Shown: in pieces, positions 8,598-17,599 of the stretch
Layout of the letters: each line of letters begins with the position of its first letter
Position numbering within the stretch: the first letter of the stretch is position 1
DNA from: Antarctobacter albus
Lineage (GTDB): Bacteria; Pseudomonadota; Alphaproteobacteria; Rhodobacterales; Rhodobacteraceae
Length of the DNA: 64,000 bases
Assembly (NCBI RefSeq): GCF_900101505.1
Contig: NZ_FMZI01000016.1
Coordinates: forward strand, 39,506-103,505
Reading direction: 5' to 3'
Notes under the pieces: generated by a model
What the model was told of the DNA's origin: nothing
Databases searched by the model: none
The model's input: the letters and a program-made list of their open reading frames with translations, nothing else
Program-made: the position numbers and the translations under genes

Positions 8598-9364
8598 ACG
8601 ACCTGGAGACGCAGGGCTGGACCCGCTTCGACGCCGACCCCGAGACGCTGAAATGGGCCGCGGCGGCGCATGAGGCGGGCCGCGCCGTGCTGGCCGATCC
8701 GGCGATGCGGGCGCAATGGCTGCAATGCGAGGGCACCTGGTTCGTGGGCGTCGATGCCCTGCCCACGGCACCCGACGGCAGCATCGGCGGCGTGCCTTTG
8801 GCGGGCGCCGCGCCCGCCGCGCTGGCGCCGCTGCCCGCGCTGCACCCGGCGCAGCTCTCGATCACCTTTCCCGGCTACCCGCGCCCCCGCGCGGGCGAAA
8901 GCGAGGCCGGGTTTCGCTACCGCCTGAACCGCGACGCGGCCCATGTGGACGGGGTGCTGGCCGAAGGCGCGGCGCGCCGCCGCCATATCCGCGAACCCCA
9001 TGCCTGGATCCTCGGCCTGCCGCTGACAGAGGCCGATCCCGGCGCCAGCCCTCTGGTCGCCTGGGAGGGCAGCCACCACGTCATGCGCGACGCCCTGCGC
9101 GCCGCGCTGGCAGGGAAGCCGCCCGAGACCTGGGCCGATGTGGACGTGACCGAGGCCTACCAGGCCGCGCGCCGCACCTGTTTCGAAACCTGCCGGAGGG
9201 TGGTACTGCCCGCCGCGCCGGGCGAGGCGCTTTTGCTGCATCGGCTGACCCTGCACGGGATCGCGCCCTGGGCCGAGGGCGCCCAGGCGCCACCGGAAGG
9301 CCGCATGGTGGCCTATTTCCGCCCCCAGGTCATGGGCGGCGCGGAGGCGTGGCTCGCCGGGTGA
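8588..9364 (+). CDS. PhyH-like Fe(II)/2-oxoglutarate dioxygenase (putative)
   Basis: 258-residue protein starting with a GTG that overlaps the permease stop by 10 bp. It has the arrangement of phytanoyl-CoA dioxygenase-like enzymes: an HxD motif (HVDG, near residue 118), a distal His in LLLHRLTLHGIAPW (about residue 218) and an Arg in RMVAYFRPQ where 2-oxoglutarate would bind. SPLVAWEGSHHVMR resembles the PhyH loop after the HxD strand. The assignment rests on motif order only. The coupling to a TauE/SafE permease suggests oxidation of a transported small compound, but no substrate can be named. Confidence 0.65.
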   Translation: MGLNDLETQGWTRFDADPETLKWAAAAHEAGRAVLADPAMRAQWLQCEGTWFVGVDALPTAPDGSIGGVPLAGAAPAALAPLPALHPAQLSITFPGYPRPRAGESEAGFRYRLNRDAAHVDGVLAEGAARRRHIREPHAWILGLPLTEADPGASPLVAWEGSHHVMRDALRAALAGKPPETWADVDVTEAYQAARRTCFETCRRVVLPAAPGEALLLHRLTLHGIAPWAEGAQAPPEGRMVAYFRPQVMGGAEAWLAG

Positions 9365-9385
9365 GTTCCGCGCCAGGCCCCAGGG

Positions 9386-9446
9386 TTTCTTCTTGGCAAA
9401 AATACTCCGGGGGAATCGACCGCAGGGAGATGGGGGCGGCGCCCCC
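9386..9446 (-). repeat. extragenic palindromic repeat, copy A
   Basis: On the minus strand this reads gggggcgccgccccc, then a spacer containing CCTGCGGTCGA, then TTCCCCCGGAGTATTTTTGCC-AAGAAGAAA. The same modules recur at 10336-10397, 23536-23598, 23615-23680 and (core only) 13883-13909, so this is one copy of a dispersed intergenic family. Confidence 0.75.
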
Positions 9447-9490
9447 TTTTGCCCGCCCCGGATCTTCGTCGGAGCGGTCGGCCAATGGCA

Positions 9491-9727
9491 TTAGTTCCGG
9501 GATTTCATCCGCGCGGCGCGCCCGCCGCGCCGTTTGCGCAGCCGCCCGGCACGGTCAGGCAGGTCATCCATCACTTCGCGGCGTTCTTCTGTGCTCATGC
9601 TGGACCACATCGAGATTTCCCGCGCGGTGCGCAGGCAGCCGGTGCAGAGCCGTTCCTGCGGATGGATGACGCAGACCTTGATGCAGGGGCTTTGGACCTC
9701 GTTGCGGGACCAGATATCGTCTTTCAT
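9491..9727 (-). CDS. DUF1289 domain-containing protein
   Basis: 78-residue protein with the DUF1289 pattern: SPCIKVCVIHPQERLCTGCLRTAREISMW, in which four cysteines (C-x3-C, C-x2-C) could bind metal or an Fe-S cluster, followed by MSTEERREVMDDLPDR and a very basic Arg-rich tail. ATG 9727 is preferred because a GGAG lies 9 bases before it; a GTG at 9733 is too close to that site. It precedes ruvX by a short gap in reverse order (ruvX upstream, 16 bp). The function of the family is unknown. Confidence 0.88.
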   Translation of the reverse strand: MKDDIWSRNEVQSPCIKVCVIHPQERLCTGCLRTAREISMWSSMSTEERREVMDDLPDRAGRLRKRRGGRAARMKSRN

Positions 9728-9743
9728 ACCCACTTGCTCCGGC

Positions 9744-10241
9744 CTATTCGGGCGCGTCCGCCGCGCCCGGTTGCGCGTTCAGGTACCGCATCCGGTCCAG
9801 CGCTCCTTGCAGGATATAGGCGGCGGCGACATGGTCGATGACCTCGGAGCGACGTTTTCGGGTCGTATCCGCCTCGAGCAGGGCTTTTTCCGCCGCCACG
9901 GTCGACAGGCGTTCGTCCCAGAAGGTGATCGGCCCCTCCCAGAGGGCGGTGAAATTGCGGGCGAAGGCGCGCGTCGACTGGCAGCGCGGCCCCTCGCTGC
10001 CATCCATGTTGCGCGGCAGGCCCAGAACCACCCCGCCGATGTTGCGGGCCTCGAGGATCTTGACCAGTGCCGCCGCATCGACGCCGAATTTCTTGCGCTT
10101 GATGGTTTCCAGCGGTGTCGCGACAGAGCGGAAGCTGTCGCTGACGGCCACCCCGATGGTCCGCGTCCCGAGGTCGAGCCCGGCCAGGGCCACCATCGGC
10201 GGCAGGTCGGCGGTGAATGTGTCGATGCTGTCGTGGATCAT
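9744..10241 (-). CDS. ruvX: Holliday junction resolvase-like protein RuvX (YqgF)
   Basis: 165-residue RNase H-fold nuclease of the YqgF/RuvX family, linked to pre-16S rRNA 5' maturation and Holliday junction resolution. The first acidic motif is in LAGLDLGTRTIGVAVSD, the second in GGVVLGLPRNMDGSEG, and the third in DERLSTVAAEKALLE with DHVAAAYILQGALD at the end. ATG 10241 gives the usual length; the frame is open further upstream through a repeat and ccmI tail, but that part is unconserved. It lies between ccmI and the DUF1289 gene on the minus strand. Confidence 0.93.
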   Translation of the reverse strand: MIHDSIDTFTADLPPMVALAGLDLGTRTIGVAVSDSFRSVATPLETIKRKKFGVDAAALVKILEARNIGGVVLGLPRNMDGSEGPRCQSTRAFARNFTALWEGPITFWDERLSTVAAEKALLEADTTRKRRSEVIDHVAAAYILQGALDRMRYLNAQPGAADAPE

Positions 10242-10335
10242 CGTTGCGGCGCTCCGTGGATGGCGGCAATCCGGATGGGCGCCTTGCGGCGCGCAGGTCG
10301 TCTCGCCTGCGGCCTTCGGCCTCCGGCTCGGGGCA

Positions 10336-10397
10336 GGGGGCGCTGCCCCCGTCGCGCGCGGCGCGACTCCCCCGGAGGTATTTGCAGGCCCAAAGAA
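10336..10397 (+). repeat. extragenic palindromic repeat, copy B
   Basis: A GGGGGCGCTGCCCCC palindrome (10336-10350) followed by a cgcgcgcg spacer and CGACTCCCCCGGAGGTATTTGCAGGCCCAAAGAAG. It is a diverged copy of the family seen at 9386-9446 in the opposite orientation, located between ruvX and ccmI. Confidence 0.7.
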
Positions 10398-10428
10398 GGC
10401 CAGCGCGCGCAGGGGGCCGGCATGCAGG

Positions 10429-11664
10429 TCAATCGGCAACCCCGGCGCGTTGGGCGGCGCCTTTCAACAGCTCCAGCGCCTCTGGGCTTTGGGCAAAGAC
10501 CGTCCGGGCCTCCGTGTAGATCGCGCCGGCGCGCTCCGTCTCGCCGATCACGCCCAGCGAGGAGATCAGCCGCGCCCAGTCCTCGACCGGGCCGCCTTCC
10601 TCTGCGAGGCGGCTGGAGAGCTGGCTGACCATGCCGCGGATCATTTCCTGCCGCTCTTCCGGCGTCATGTCGCGGGCGGCGTCGATGTCGGCGGCGCTGG
10701 GCCCGCGCGGCGTGGCACCGGCGAGTTGCGGCATCTGGAAGTTCTGCACCCCGGCCATGAAGGCGAGGTCCTCGATCTGGTCGCTGATCGGCTGCACCCA
10801 GGGGTCCTGCGCGCTGCTTTCGCGCAGCAGCTTGTTCCACATGCGGAACCCGACGTCGGGGCGGCCCACCTGGGCCATCATCAAGCCGCCGTAGTAGCGC
10901 GCCACGCCGTTGTCCGGATCGCGCGACAGGGCCTGTTCCAGCACCGCCTGCGCCTCGGGCGAGACATAGCCGCCGGCGGCCAGGATCATCATGTCGGCAA
11001 GATCGGTGAAGTCCTTGGCGGTGGCCGCGTCGCCCTTGAGCCGGATGACCTGCGCCTGGGCATTGTAGGCGGCGGAGAAATTCCCCAGCGCCGCCTCGGA
11101 CCGGGTCAGCAGGACGTGGCCCTGGATGTCGTCGGGGCGGGCCTTGACCGCCTCGCGCAGCCGTTCGACCAGCGCCAGGTATTGCGGGGTGGCGTCCGGC
11201 GCGGCCTGGGGCGGAATGCGCGCCTCCATCGTGGCCTGCGAGGGACGGCTTTTCAGCGCCTCCTCGGCACGGGCCAGCCGCGCCTTGAGCGGCACGTCAC
11301 CATAGCCCGCCGCGCCGATCCGGGCGTAGAGCCCGAAGGCACCGCCCACCACCACCAACGCGATGACCGCCGACAGGGCAAATCCCAGCGCACGGGGTTG
11401 TTCGGCCCGCTCGCCGCGCGCCTGCAGCTTGGCGTCCGCCGCCAGCAACCGGCGCGAGATCTCGACCCGCAGGCGCTCTGCCTCCTCGGCGGGGATCTTG
11501 CCGCGTGCCGCGTCCGCCTCGATCTCTTTCAGCTGATCGCGGTAGACCTCGAGGTCATAGGCCTCTGCCGGGCCCGTGGCGCGCCGTCCGCGCAAGAGGG
11601 CCAGAACCAGGGCCCCTGCGCTCAGCAGGGCCAGGGCGGTGGTCACTATCCAGAATACGGTCAT
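10429..11664 (-). CDS. ccmI: c-type cytochrome biogenesis protein CcmI
   Basis: 411-residue membrane-anchored chaperone of System I cytochrome c maturation that presents apocytochrome to the CcmFH haem lyase. The N-terminus VFWIVTTALALLSAGALVLALL is a transmembrane helix, followed by the conserved EVYRDQLKEIEADAARGKIPAEEAE segment, a second hydrophobic helix (LGFALSAVIALVVVGGAFGLY), and a periplasmic TPR region (ALVERLREAVKARPDDIQGHVLL; ALSRDPDNGVARYYGGLMMAQ). Length is normal. It diverges from soxB across a 170-bp gap. No other ccm genes are in the window. Confidence 0.94.
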   Translation of the reverse strand: MTVFWIVTTALALLSAGALVLALLRGRRATGPAEAYDLEVYRDQLKEIEADAARGKIPAEEAERLRVEISRRLLAADAKLQARGERAEQPRALGFALSAVIALVVVGGAFGLYARIGAAGYGDVPLKARLARAEEALKSRPSQATMEARIPPQAAPDATPQYLALVERLREAVKARPDDIQGHVLLTRSEAALGNFSAAYNAQAQVIRLKGDAATAKDFTDLADMMILAAGGYVSPEAQAVLEQALSRDPDNGVARYYGGLMMAQVGRPDVGFRMWNKLLRESSAQDPWVQPISDQIEDLAFMAGVQNFQMPQLAGATPRGPSAADIDAARDMTPEERQEMIRGMVSQLSSRLAEEGGPVEDWARLISSLGVIGETERAGAIYTEARTVFAQSPEALELLKGAAQRAGVAD

Positions 11665-11834
11665 CGGCCTCCCTTTCTGCTACCTCACTTAAGGCGCTGG
11701 CGGGTCGGAAAAAAGGACAAAATCCCACTGTGACGCGCCATGTCGCAACCACACGAGATAGTGACGGTTGCATGCGCCTGAGCTATGACTTTTGTGTGCA
11801 TCACACCCGAAACGGACCGACCGGATTCGAGCCC

Positions 11835-13079
11835 ATGAAACGTTATTCCGCCTTTGCCATTGCCCGAGAAGCCCTTTCCGGCCACAAGAACTGGGAACGC
11901 GCCTGGCGCAATGCCCAACCCAAAAGCCGCTATGACGTGGTTATCGTGGGCGCCGGGGGACACGGGCTGGCGACCGCCTATTACCTGGGCAAGAACTTTG
12001 GCATCACCAATGTCGCGGTGATCGAAAAGGGCTGGCTGGGCGGCGGCAACACCGGGCGCAACACCACGATCATCCGCTCGAACTATCTTCAGGATCCCTC
12101 TGCCGCGATCTATGAAAAGGCGCGCAGCCTCTACGAGACGCTGAGCCAGGAGTTGAACTATAACGTCATGTTCAGCCCGCGCGGCGTCATGATGCTGGCC
12201 CAGACAGAGCACGAGGTGCGTGGCTATTTGCGCACCGCCCATGCCAATGCCCTGCAGGGGGTCGAGACGCGCTTCATCACCCCGCGCGAGGTCAAGGAGA
12301 TCGTGCCGATCATCAACCTCGACGGGCCGCGCTACCCCGTGCTGGGGGCGCTCTGGCAGGAACGCGCCGGCACCGCGCGCCACGACGCCGTGGCCTGGGG
12401 CTATGCCCGCGCCTGTTCCGCAATGGGCATGGACATCATCCAGAAATGCGAGGTGACGGGCGTGCGCCAGGAGGGCGGGCGCGTCGCCGGGGTGCAGACC
12501 ACCAAGGGCGACATTTCCTGTGAAAAGCTGGGCATCGTCGTGGCCGGACACTCGGGCGACATGGCCGCCAGGGCGGGGTTCCGGCTGCCGATCGAATCCG
12601 TGCCGCTGCAGGCGCTGGTGTCAGAGCCGATCAAGCCGGTCATGGATTGCGTCGTCATGGCCAACACCGTGCACGGCTACATGAGCCAATCCGACAAGGG
12701 CGAGATGGTCATCGGCGGCGGCACCGACGGGCACAACGCCTATACCCAGCGCGGCAGTTTCCACCACATCGAGGAAACCGTGCGCGCCCTGGTCGAGACC
12801 TTCCCGATGGTCTCGCGGCTGAAAATGCTGCGGCAATGGGGCGGCATCGTGGATGTCACCGGCGACCGCTCTCCGATCCTGTCCAAGACCCCGCTGGAGG
12901 GATGTTTCATCAACGCCGGCTGGGGCACGGGCGGGTTCAAGGCGATCCCGGGCTCGGGCTGGGGCTTTGCCGAACTGATGGCGCGGGGAGAGTCGCCGCT
13001 CTGCGAGGAGTTCTCCATGTGGCGCTTCGGTGAGGGGAAATTCATTGATGAGTCGGTCGCGGCGGGGGTGGCGCATTGA
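11835..13079 (+). CDS. soxB: sarcosine oxidase subunit beta
   Basis: 414-residue beta subunit of heterotetrameric sarcosine oxidase, which oxidatively demethylates sarcosine to glycine, passing the C1 unit to tetrahydrofolate. It starts MKRYSAFAIAREALSGHKNW like other SoxB proteins; the FAD dinucleotide site is VVIVGAGGHGLATAYYL (residues 35-51), followed by EKGWLGGGNTGRNTTIIRSNY, where the subunit carries its flavin-proximal motif. The C-terminal DRSPILSKTPLEGCFINAGWGTGGFKA is typical. First gene of the sox operon. Its TGA overlaps the TTG start of the inserted gene. Confidence 0.96.
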   Translation: MKRYSAFAIAREALSGHKNWERAWRNAQPKSRYDVVIVGAGGHGLATAYYLGKNFGITNVAVIEKGWLGGGNTGRNTTIIRSNYLQDPSAAIYEKARSLYETLSQELNYNVMFSPRGVMMLAQTEHEVRGYLRTAHANALQGVETRFITPREVKEIVPIINLDGPRYPVLGALWQERAGTARHDAVAWGYARACSAMGMDIIQKCEVTGVRQEGGRVAGVQTTKGDISCEKLGIVVAGHSGDMAARAGFRLPIESVPLQALVSEPIKPVMDCVVMANTVHGYMSQSDKGEMVIGGGTDGHNAYTQRGSFHHIEETVRALVETFPMVSRLKMLRQWGGIVDVTGDRSPILSKTPLEGCFINAGWGTGGFKAIPGSGWGFAELMARGESPLCEEFSMWRFGEGKFIDESVAAGVAH

Positions 13080-13558
13080 GTTTTTGGAAGCTCGAAACAG
13101 AGGCCCATACGAAATTTGCAGCTTTGGTTCTGTGGACGATTGCTCTGTCGTGTTGGGGCCTGGGTGTTTGGTTGGAAAAATATGTACCTGGCGCATTTTC
13201 GGCATCTGGGGGCGTTTCAATAGCTCTTACGTTACCGTTTTTGTCCCTCTTTTTAGGTCGGATGATCGACCATACGATTGGATGCCGAGTTGTGCTGTTT
13301 CACTACCGCGTGGAACGTAGTTTGGCTGAGGATGCCTTGAAAACCGATCCAAGCCATCTCAATCGCGCCTCGTTCAGGGATGCCTCTCGGGAAGTTGAGG
13401 GCAAGATTACTGAGTTCGAAGGAATAAAATTCTCTCTCGTGCGTGGTTTAAAAAGACTAACTACCGCCGAAGTTGTTATTGGAAGCGTAGGGTCTGCCAT
13501 TTGGGCATTGGGGAACTGGGGAGCTTGTTTGGCAAAAACCGGAGAAATAACATGCTGA
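13076..13558 (+). CDS. small membrane protein of unknown function inserted in the sox operon
   Basis: 160 residues, no family recognised. Two hydrophobic segments near the N-terminus (FAALVLWTIALSCWGLGVWL; VSIALTLPFLSLFLGRMI) and a third at the C-terminus (VVIGSVGSAIWALGNWGA) flank a charged central region. The start appears to be a TTG overlapping the soxB stop (TTGA); the end overlaps the soxD start by 7 bp (ATGCTGA). Its composition is near half G+C by eye, clearly lower than the sox genes on both sides, and its codons are unlike theirs. This suggests a later insertion that kept coupled reading. It is not part of canonical soxBDAG. Confidence 0.7.
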   Translation: MSFWKLETEAHTKFAALVLWTIALSCWGLGVWLEKYVPGAFSASGGVSIALTLPFLSLFLGRMIDHTIGCRVVLFHYRVERSLAEDALKTDPSHLNRASFRDASREVEGKITEFEGIKFSLVRGLKRLTTAEVVIGSVGSAIWALGNWGACLAKTGEITC

Positions 13559-13881
13559 CCCTCAAATGCCCCTATTGCGGCGTCCAGGCCGATGAAACCG
13601 AACTGCACGCGGGCGGCGAGGCGCATCTGACGCGGCACGGCCCCGGCTCCTCGGACGCGGACTTCGAATCCTACCTCTTCATGCGGGAAAACCCCAAGGG
13701 CGTGCATTTCGAGCGCTGGCGCCACGTCAACGGCTGCGGCAAGTGGTTCCACGCCGCGCGCTGCACAATGACGCTGGAGGTCTTCGGCACCTATCCCGCC
13801 CAGACCACCGAGCCGCCGAAAAAGATCCGCGACGCGATCACCGTCAAACGCCCCGGCTGGACGTGGAGAGAGCTGTCCTGA
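13552..13881 (+). CDS. soxD: sarcosine oxidase subunit delta
   Basis: 109-residue delta subunit. The N-terminal LKCPYCGVQADETEL supplies two Cys of the zinc site and GCGKWFHAARC near residue 65 supplies the remaining ligands; the central LFMRENPKGVHFERWRHV is characteristic of SoxD. The ATG at 13552 has its own GGAG, so its translation would not require the inserted upstream gene. The subunit is structural in the alpha-beta-gamma-delta oxidase complex. A fragment of the dispersed repeat family follows it. Confidence 0.95.
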   Translation: MLTLKCPYCGVQADETELHAGGEAHLTRHGPGSSDADFESYLFMRENPKGVHFERWRHVNGCGKWFHAARCTMTLEVFGTYPAQTTEPPKKIRDAITVKRPGWTWRELS

Positions 13882-13882
13882 T

Positions 13883-13909
13883 GTTTCTTCTTGGCAAAAA
13901 TACCCCAAA
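13883..13909 (-). repeat. truncated copy of the extragenic repeat
   Basis: TTTCTTCTTGGCAAAAATAC is identical to the outer part of copy A at 9386-9405, but the GGGGG block and the GC palindrome are missing. It sits between soxD and soxA inside the operon. Confidence 0.6.
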
Positions 13910-13942
13910 ATTTATCGTCCTCACAGCGTGGAGGCCTGAGAC

Positions 13943-16900
13943 ATGAGCACCCGTCTCACCACAGGCGGCCGCCTGGTCGACCGCAGCAGCGACATCCGGT
14001 TCACCTTCAACGGCAAGACCTTCCGGGGCCACGAGGGCGACACGCTGGCCTCGGCGCTCCTGGCCAATGACCAGATGCTGGTGGGGCGCAGCTTCAAGTA
14101 TCACCGTCCGCGCGGCGTGGTTGCCTCCGGTGCCGAGGAACCCAACGCGCTGATGAACCTCGGGCGGGACAATACCCATGAGCCCAACCAGCGCGCCACC
14201 ACGACTGAACTCTTCAACGGGCTGCAGGCCACATCGCAGAACCACTGGCCTTCGCTCGACTACGACATCGGCGCGCTGAACGGGCTGTTCGGGCGCTTCC
14301 TGACGGCGGGTTTCTACTACAAGATGTTCATCCACCCGCGCCCCTTCTGGAAGCACCTGTACGAGCCCTTCATCCGCCAGTCGGCGGGGCTGGGCCGCGC
14401 GCCGGACCCGGAAACCCGCGACCCCGACACCTACGAGCATTTCCATGCCTTCGTCGATGTCGTCGTGATCGGCGGCGGCGTGGCCGGGCTGCAGGCGGCC
14501 AAGGCGGCGGCGGACTCCGGCGCCAAGGTGCTGGTCCTGGAACAGACGGCCCATTGGGGTGGGCGTGCGCCGGTGGATGGCGGTTCGATCGACGGCATGA
14601 CGCCCGGGGAGTGGGTGAGAAAGACCGTCGAAGCCCTTGAAGGCATGGAGAATGTCACCCTGCGGACCCGCAGCATGGGGGCAGGGGTCTATGACCACGG
14701 CTACCTGCTGGGCTACGAGCGTCTGACCGATCACGCGCCTTTCATGAAAGGCCCGCGCCACCGGTTGTGGCGCATTCGTGCCAAACAGATCGTGACCGCG
14801 ACCGGCGCCATCGAGCGGCCGCTGAGCTTTGCCGGAAACGACATTCCCGGCGTCATGCTGGCCTCTGCCATGCGCGATTACCTCGTGAACTACGGCGTCG
14901 TGGCAGGCCAGAAGACCGTCGTCGTCACCAATAACGACGACGCCTACCGCACGGCCATCGCCCTGAAACAGGCGGGGGTGCAGGTGCCGGCAGTGATCGA
15001 CGCGCGCCAGATGGGCGGCGGCGCGCTGATGGAACAGGCGAAATCGCTGGGCATCCGCGTCGAAACCGGCCGGGCCATCGCCAAGGTCAAGGGCGGCAAG
15101 CGTGTCACTGGCGTGGCGATTTGCGCGATGGCCGGCGGCGGCGCCATGCTGGAAGAGATCAAGTGCGATACCGTGGCCATGTCGGGTGGCTGGTCGCCGG
15201 TGGTGCACCTCTGGTCCCATTGCGGTGGCAAACTGACATGGGACGAGGAACACGCCTTTTTCCGCCCCGATCCCGAGCGTGCACCAACCAGCCACGACGG
15301 TCTGCCTTTCGTCACCGTGACGGGCAGCGCCAATGGCGAAATGGACCTCAAGAGTGTTCTGGAAGGTGCTGACAGGGCAGGGAAAACATCCGGGAAGGCC
15401 GCCGGCGGCAAACCCCGCCGCTTTGCCCCTCCCAAGGGCGAGAGCGCAGAGGAAATGCCGCTGCGTCCCGTCTGGCTGATGCCGGAAAACGCCTGGGACG
15501 ATCTGCGCATGAAATCCTGGCTGGACTACCAGAACGACGTCAAGGTCTCGGACGTGCAGCTGGCCGCCCGAGAGGGCTATGAAAGCGTCGAACATACCAA
15601 GCGCTATACCACCCTGGGCATGGCCACGGATCAGGGGAAACTTAGCAACATCAACGGACTGGCGACCCTTGCTGCGTCACTGGGTGAAGAGATCCCGCAG
15701 GTGGGCACCACAACCTTTCGCCCGCCCTATACGCCCATCAGCATGGGGGCCATCGCGGGCGAGGCGCGCGGCGAGATATTCCAGCCGATCCGCAAGACGC
15801 CGATGCACGCCTGGCACGAGAAACACGGCGCCGCATGGGAGCCGGTCGGCCACTGGCGCCGTCCCTACTGCTATCCGCAACAGGGGGAGAGCAAGCACGA
15901 CGCGGTCCACCGCGAGGTGCTGGCCACCCGCGAGAGCCTCGGCCTGCTGGACGCCTCGACGCTGGGCAAAATCATCGTGAAAGGGCCGGATGCGGGGCGC
16001 TTTCTCGACATGCTTTACACCAACATGATGAGCACGCTGAAACCGGGCCGCTGCCGCTATGGGCTGATGTGCACGGAAAACGGCTTTCTGACCGACGACG
16101 GCGTGGTGGCGCGGATCGACGAGGACACCTTCCTCTGCCACACCACCACCGGCGGCGCGGACCGCATCCATGCCCACATGGAGGAATGGCTGCAGACCGA
16201 ATGGTGGGACTGGAAAGTCTATACCGCCAACGTCACCGAGCAGTATGCGCAGGTTGCCGTGGTCGGTCCCAATGCGCGCAACCTGCTGGAAAAGCTGGGC
16301 GGCATGGATGTCGGCAAGGACATGCTGCCCTTCATGGCCTGGGCCGACGGCACGCTGGCGGGGTTCCCCGTGCGGGTCTACCGGATCTCCTTCTCGGGCG
16401 AACTCAGTTACGAGATCGCGGTGCCCGCCAACCTTGGCCGCGCCTTCTGGGACAGGGTTGTCGAGGCTGGCAAGGAATGGAACATCACGCCTTACGGCAC
16501 AGAGGCGCTGCACGTCATGCGGGCCGAGAAGGGATTCATCATGATCGGGGACGAGACCGACGGCACGGTGATCCCGCAGGACCTGGGCCTGCACTGGGCG
16601 ATCTCGAAAAAGAAAGAAGACTATCTGGGCAAGCGCGCGCAGGAACGCAGCCACATGGCCGATCCGAACCGCTGGCAGCTGGTCGGGCTGGAAACCGTTG
16701 ACGGCTCTGTCCTGCCGGATGGCGCCTATTCGGTGGCGCCGGGCAGGAACGCCAACGGCCAGCGCAACACCCAAGGTAGGGTGACCTCGACCTATCACTC
16801 GCCGACGCTGGGCAAGGGGATCGCGATGGGCCTTGTCCACAATGGCCCCGACCGGATGGGAGAGATCATCCCCTTCATCAGGGACGATGGCGAGACCGTG

Positions 16901-16963
16901 GTCGAGGCCAGGATCGTCAGCCCGGTGTTCTTTGACCCCGAAGGAGAGAAGCAGAATGTCTGA
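13943..16963 (+). CDS. soxA: sarcosine oxidase subunit alpha
   Basis: 1006-residue alpha subunit. The N-terminal about 110 residues are a 2Fe-2S-ferredoxin-like fold (FTFNGKTFRGHEGDTLASALLAN); the Rossmann NAD site follows in VVVIGGGVAGLQAAKAAADSG (about 170-190), and the C-terminal half is a GcvT-like folate-binding domain (HRPYCYPQQG-like region, LDASTLGKI, MRAEKGFIMIGDETDGT). It channels the methyl carbon to tetrahydrofolate as 5,10-methylene-THF. Length is standard. Its end overlaps soxG by 8 bp. Confidence 0.96.
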   Translation: MSTRLTTGGRLVDRSSDIRFTFNGKTFRGHEGDTLASALLANDQMLVGRSFKYHRPRGVVASGAEEPNALMNLGRDNTHEPNQRATTTELFNGLQATSQNHWPSLDYDIGALNGLFGRFLTAGFYYKMFIHPRPFWKHLYEPFIRQSAGLGRAPDPETRDPDTYEHFHAFVDVVVIGGGVAGLQAAKAAADSGAKVLVLEQTAHWGGRAPVDGGSIDGMTPGEWVRKTVEALEGMENVTLRTRSMGAGVYDHGYLLGYERLTDHAPFMKGPRHRLWRIRAKQIVTATGAIERPLSFAGNDIPGVMLASAMRDYLVNYGVVAGQKTVVVTNNDDAYRTAIALKQAGVQVPAVIDARQMGGGALMEQAKSLGIRVETGRAIAKVKGGKRVTGVAICAMAGGGAMLEEIKCDTVAMSGGWSPVVHLWSHCGGKLTWDEEHAFFRPDPERAPTSHDGLPFVTVTGSANGEMDLKSVLEGADRAGKTSGKAAGGKPRRFAPPKGESAEEMPLRPVWLMPENAWDDLRMKSWLDYQNDVKVSDVQLAAREGYESVEHTKRYTTLGMATDQGKLSNINGLATLAASLGEEIPQVGTTTFRPPYTPISMGAIAGEARGEIFQPIRKTPMHAWHEKHGAAWEPVGHWRRPYCYPQQGESKHDAVHREVLATRESLGLLDASTLGKIIVKGPDAGRFLDMLYTNMMSTLKPGRCRYGLMCTENGFLTDDGVVARIDEDTFLCHTTTGGADRIHAHMEEWLQTEWWDWKVYTANVTEQYAQVAVVGPNARNLLEKLGGMDVGKDMLPFMAWADGTLAGFPVRVYRISFSGELSYEIAVPANLGRAFWDRVVEAGKEWNITPYGTEALHVMRAEKGFIMIGDETDGTVIPQDLGLHWAISKKKEDYLGKRAQERSHMADPNRWQLVGLETVDGSVLPDGAYSVAPGRNANGQRNTQGRVTSTYHSPTLGKGIAMGLVHNGPDRMGEIIPFIRDDGETVVEARIVSPVFFDPEGEKQNV

Positions 16964-17528
16964 TCCGGTTCTGCCGCTCGGCGGCACACAATACGAGGGC
17001 TTGGTGGACGTTCGCGAGGCCGGGCCGCAGGGCATGATCGCCCTGCGCGGGAACCTGGCGGATGCATCCCTGCAAGAGGCCGTTACCAGCCTGACCGGGC
17101 TGCCCATGCCCGACATGCGCGGCGCGCAGGTTCTGGGCGAAAGCGGGGTGCTCTGGATGTCGCCGGACGAACTGCTGCTGCTGGTGCCCTACCGACAGGC
17201 CGCGCGCGTCTGCGCGCAACTGTCCGAGGCCCTGCAGGGGCAGCTCGCGCTGGTCGAGAATGTCTCGGACATGCGGGCGATGTTCCGGCTGCGCGGCACG
17301 CAGCTGCGCGACGTACTGGCCAAGCTGGCCCCGGTGGACTTTGCCCGTGACGCCCTGCCGGTGGGCGAATTGCGCCGCACCCGGTTCGCGCAGGTGGCTG
17401 CGGGTGTCTGGTTCAGCGATGACACCACGGCGCAGGTCTTCTGCTTCCGCTCGGTTGCGGAGTACATGTTCAACCTGCTCTGCACCGCCGCCGATCCCGA
17501 CGCCTTCGTGGGGTTTCACGCCGGCTGA
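16956..17528 (+). CDS. soxG: sarcosine oxidase subunit gamma
   Basis: 190-residue gamma subunit of the heterotetrameric oxidase. Conserved regions: MIALRGNLADASLQEAV, VLWMSPDELLLLVPY, LVENVSDMRAMFRLRG and the C-terminal DTTAQVFCFRSVAEYMFNLL. The ATG at 16956 lies within the soxA stop region (ATGTCTGA) and has AAGGAGAG upstream, so it is translationally coupled to soxA. It is the last recognisable gene of the operon. Confidence 0.95.
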   Translation: MSDPVLPLGGTQYEGLVDVREAGPQGMIALRGNLADASLQEAVTSLTGLPMPDMRGAQVLGESGVLWMSPDELLLLVPYRQAARVCAQLSEALQGQLALVENVSDMRAMFRLRGTQLRDVLAKLAPVDFARDALPVGELRRTRFAQVAAGVWFSDDTTAQVFCFRSVAEYMFNLLCTAADPDAFVGFHAG

Positions 17529-17599
17529 CCGGGCAGGGCGGTTGCCTTGGAGGGCGGCTCTGCCGATAGTGGCCGGGCCCACCCCGAAACGGAGCCGCC

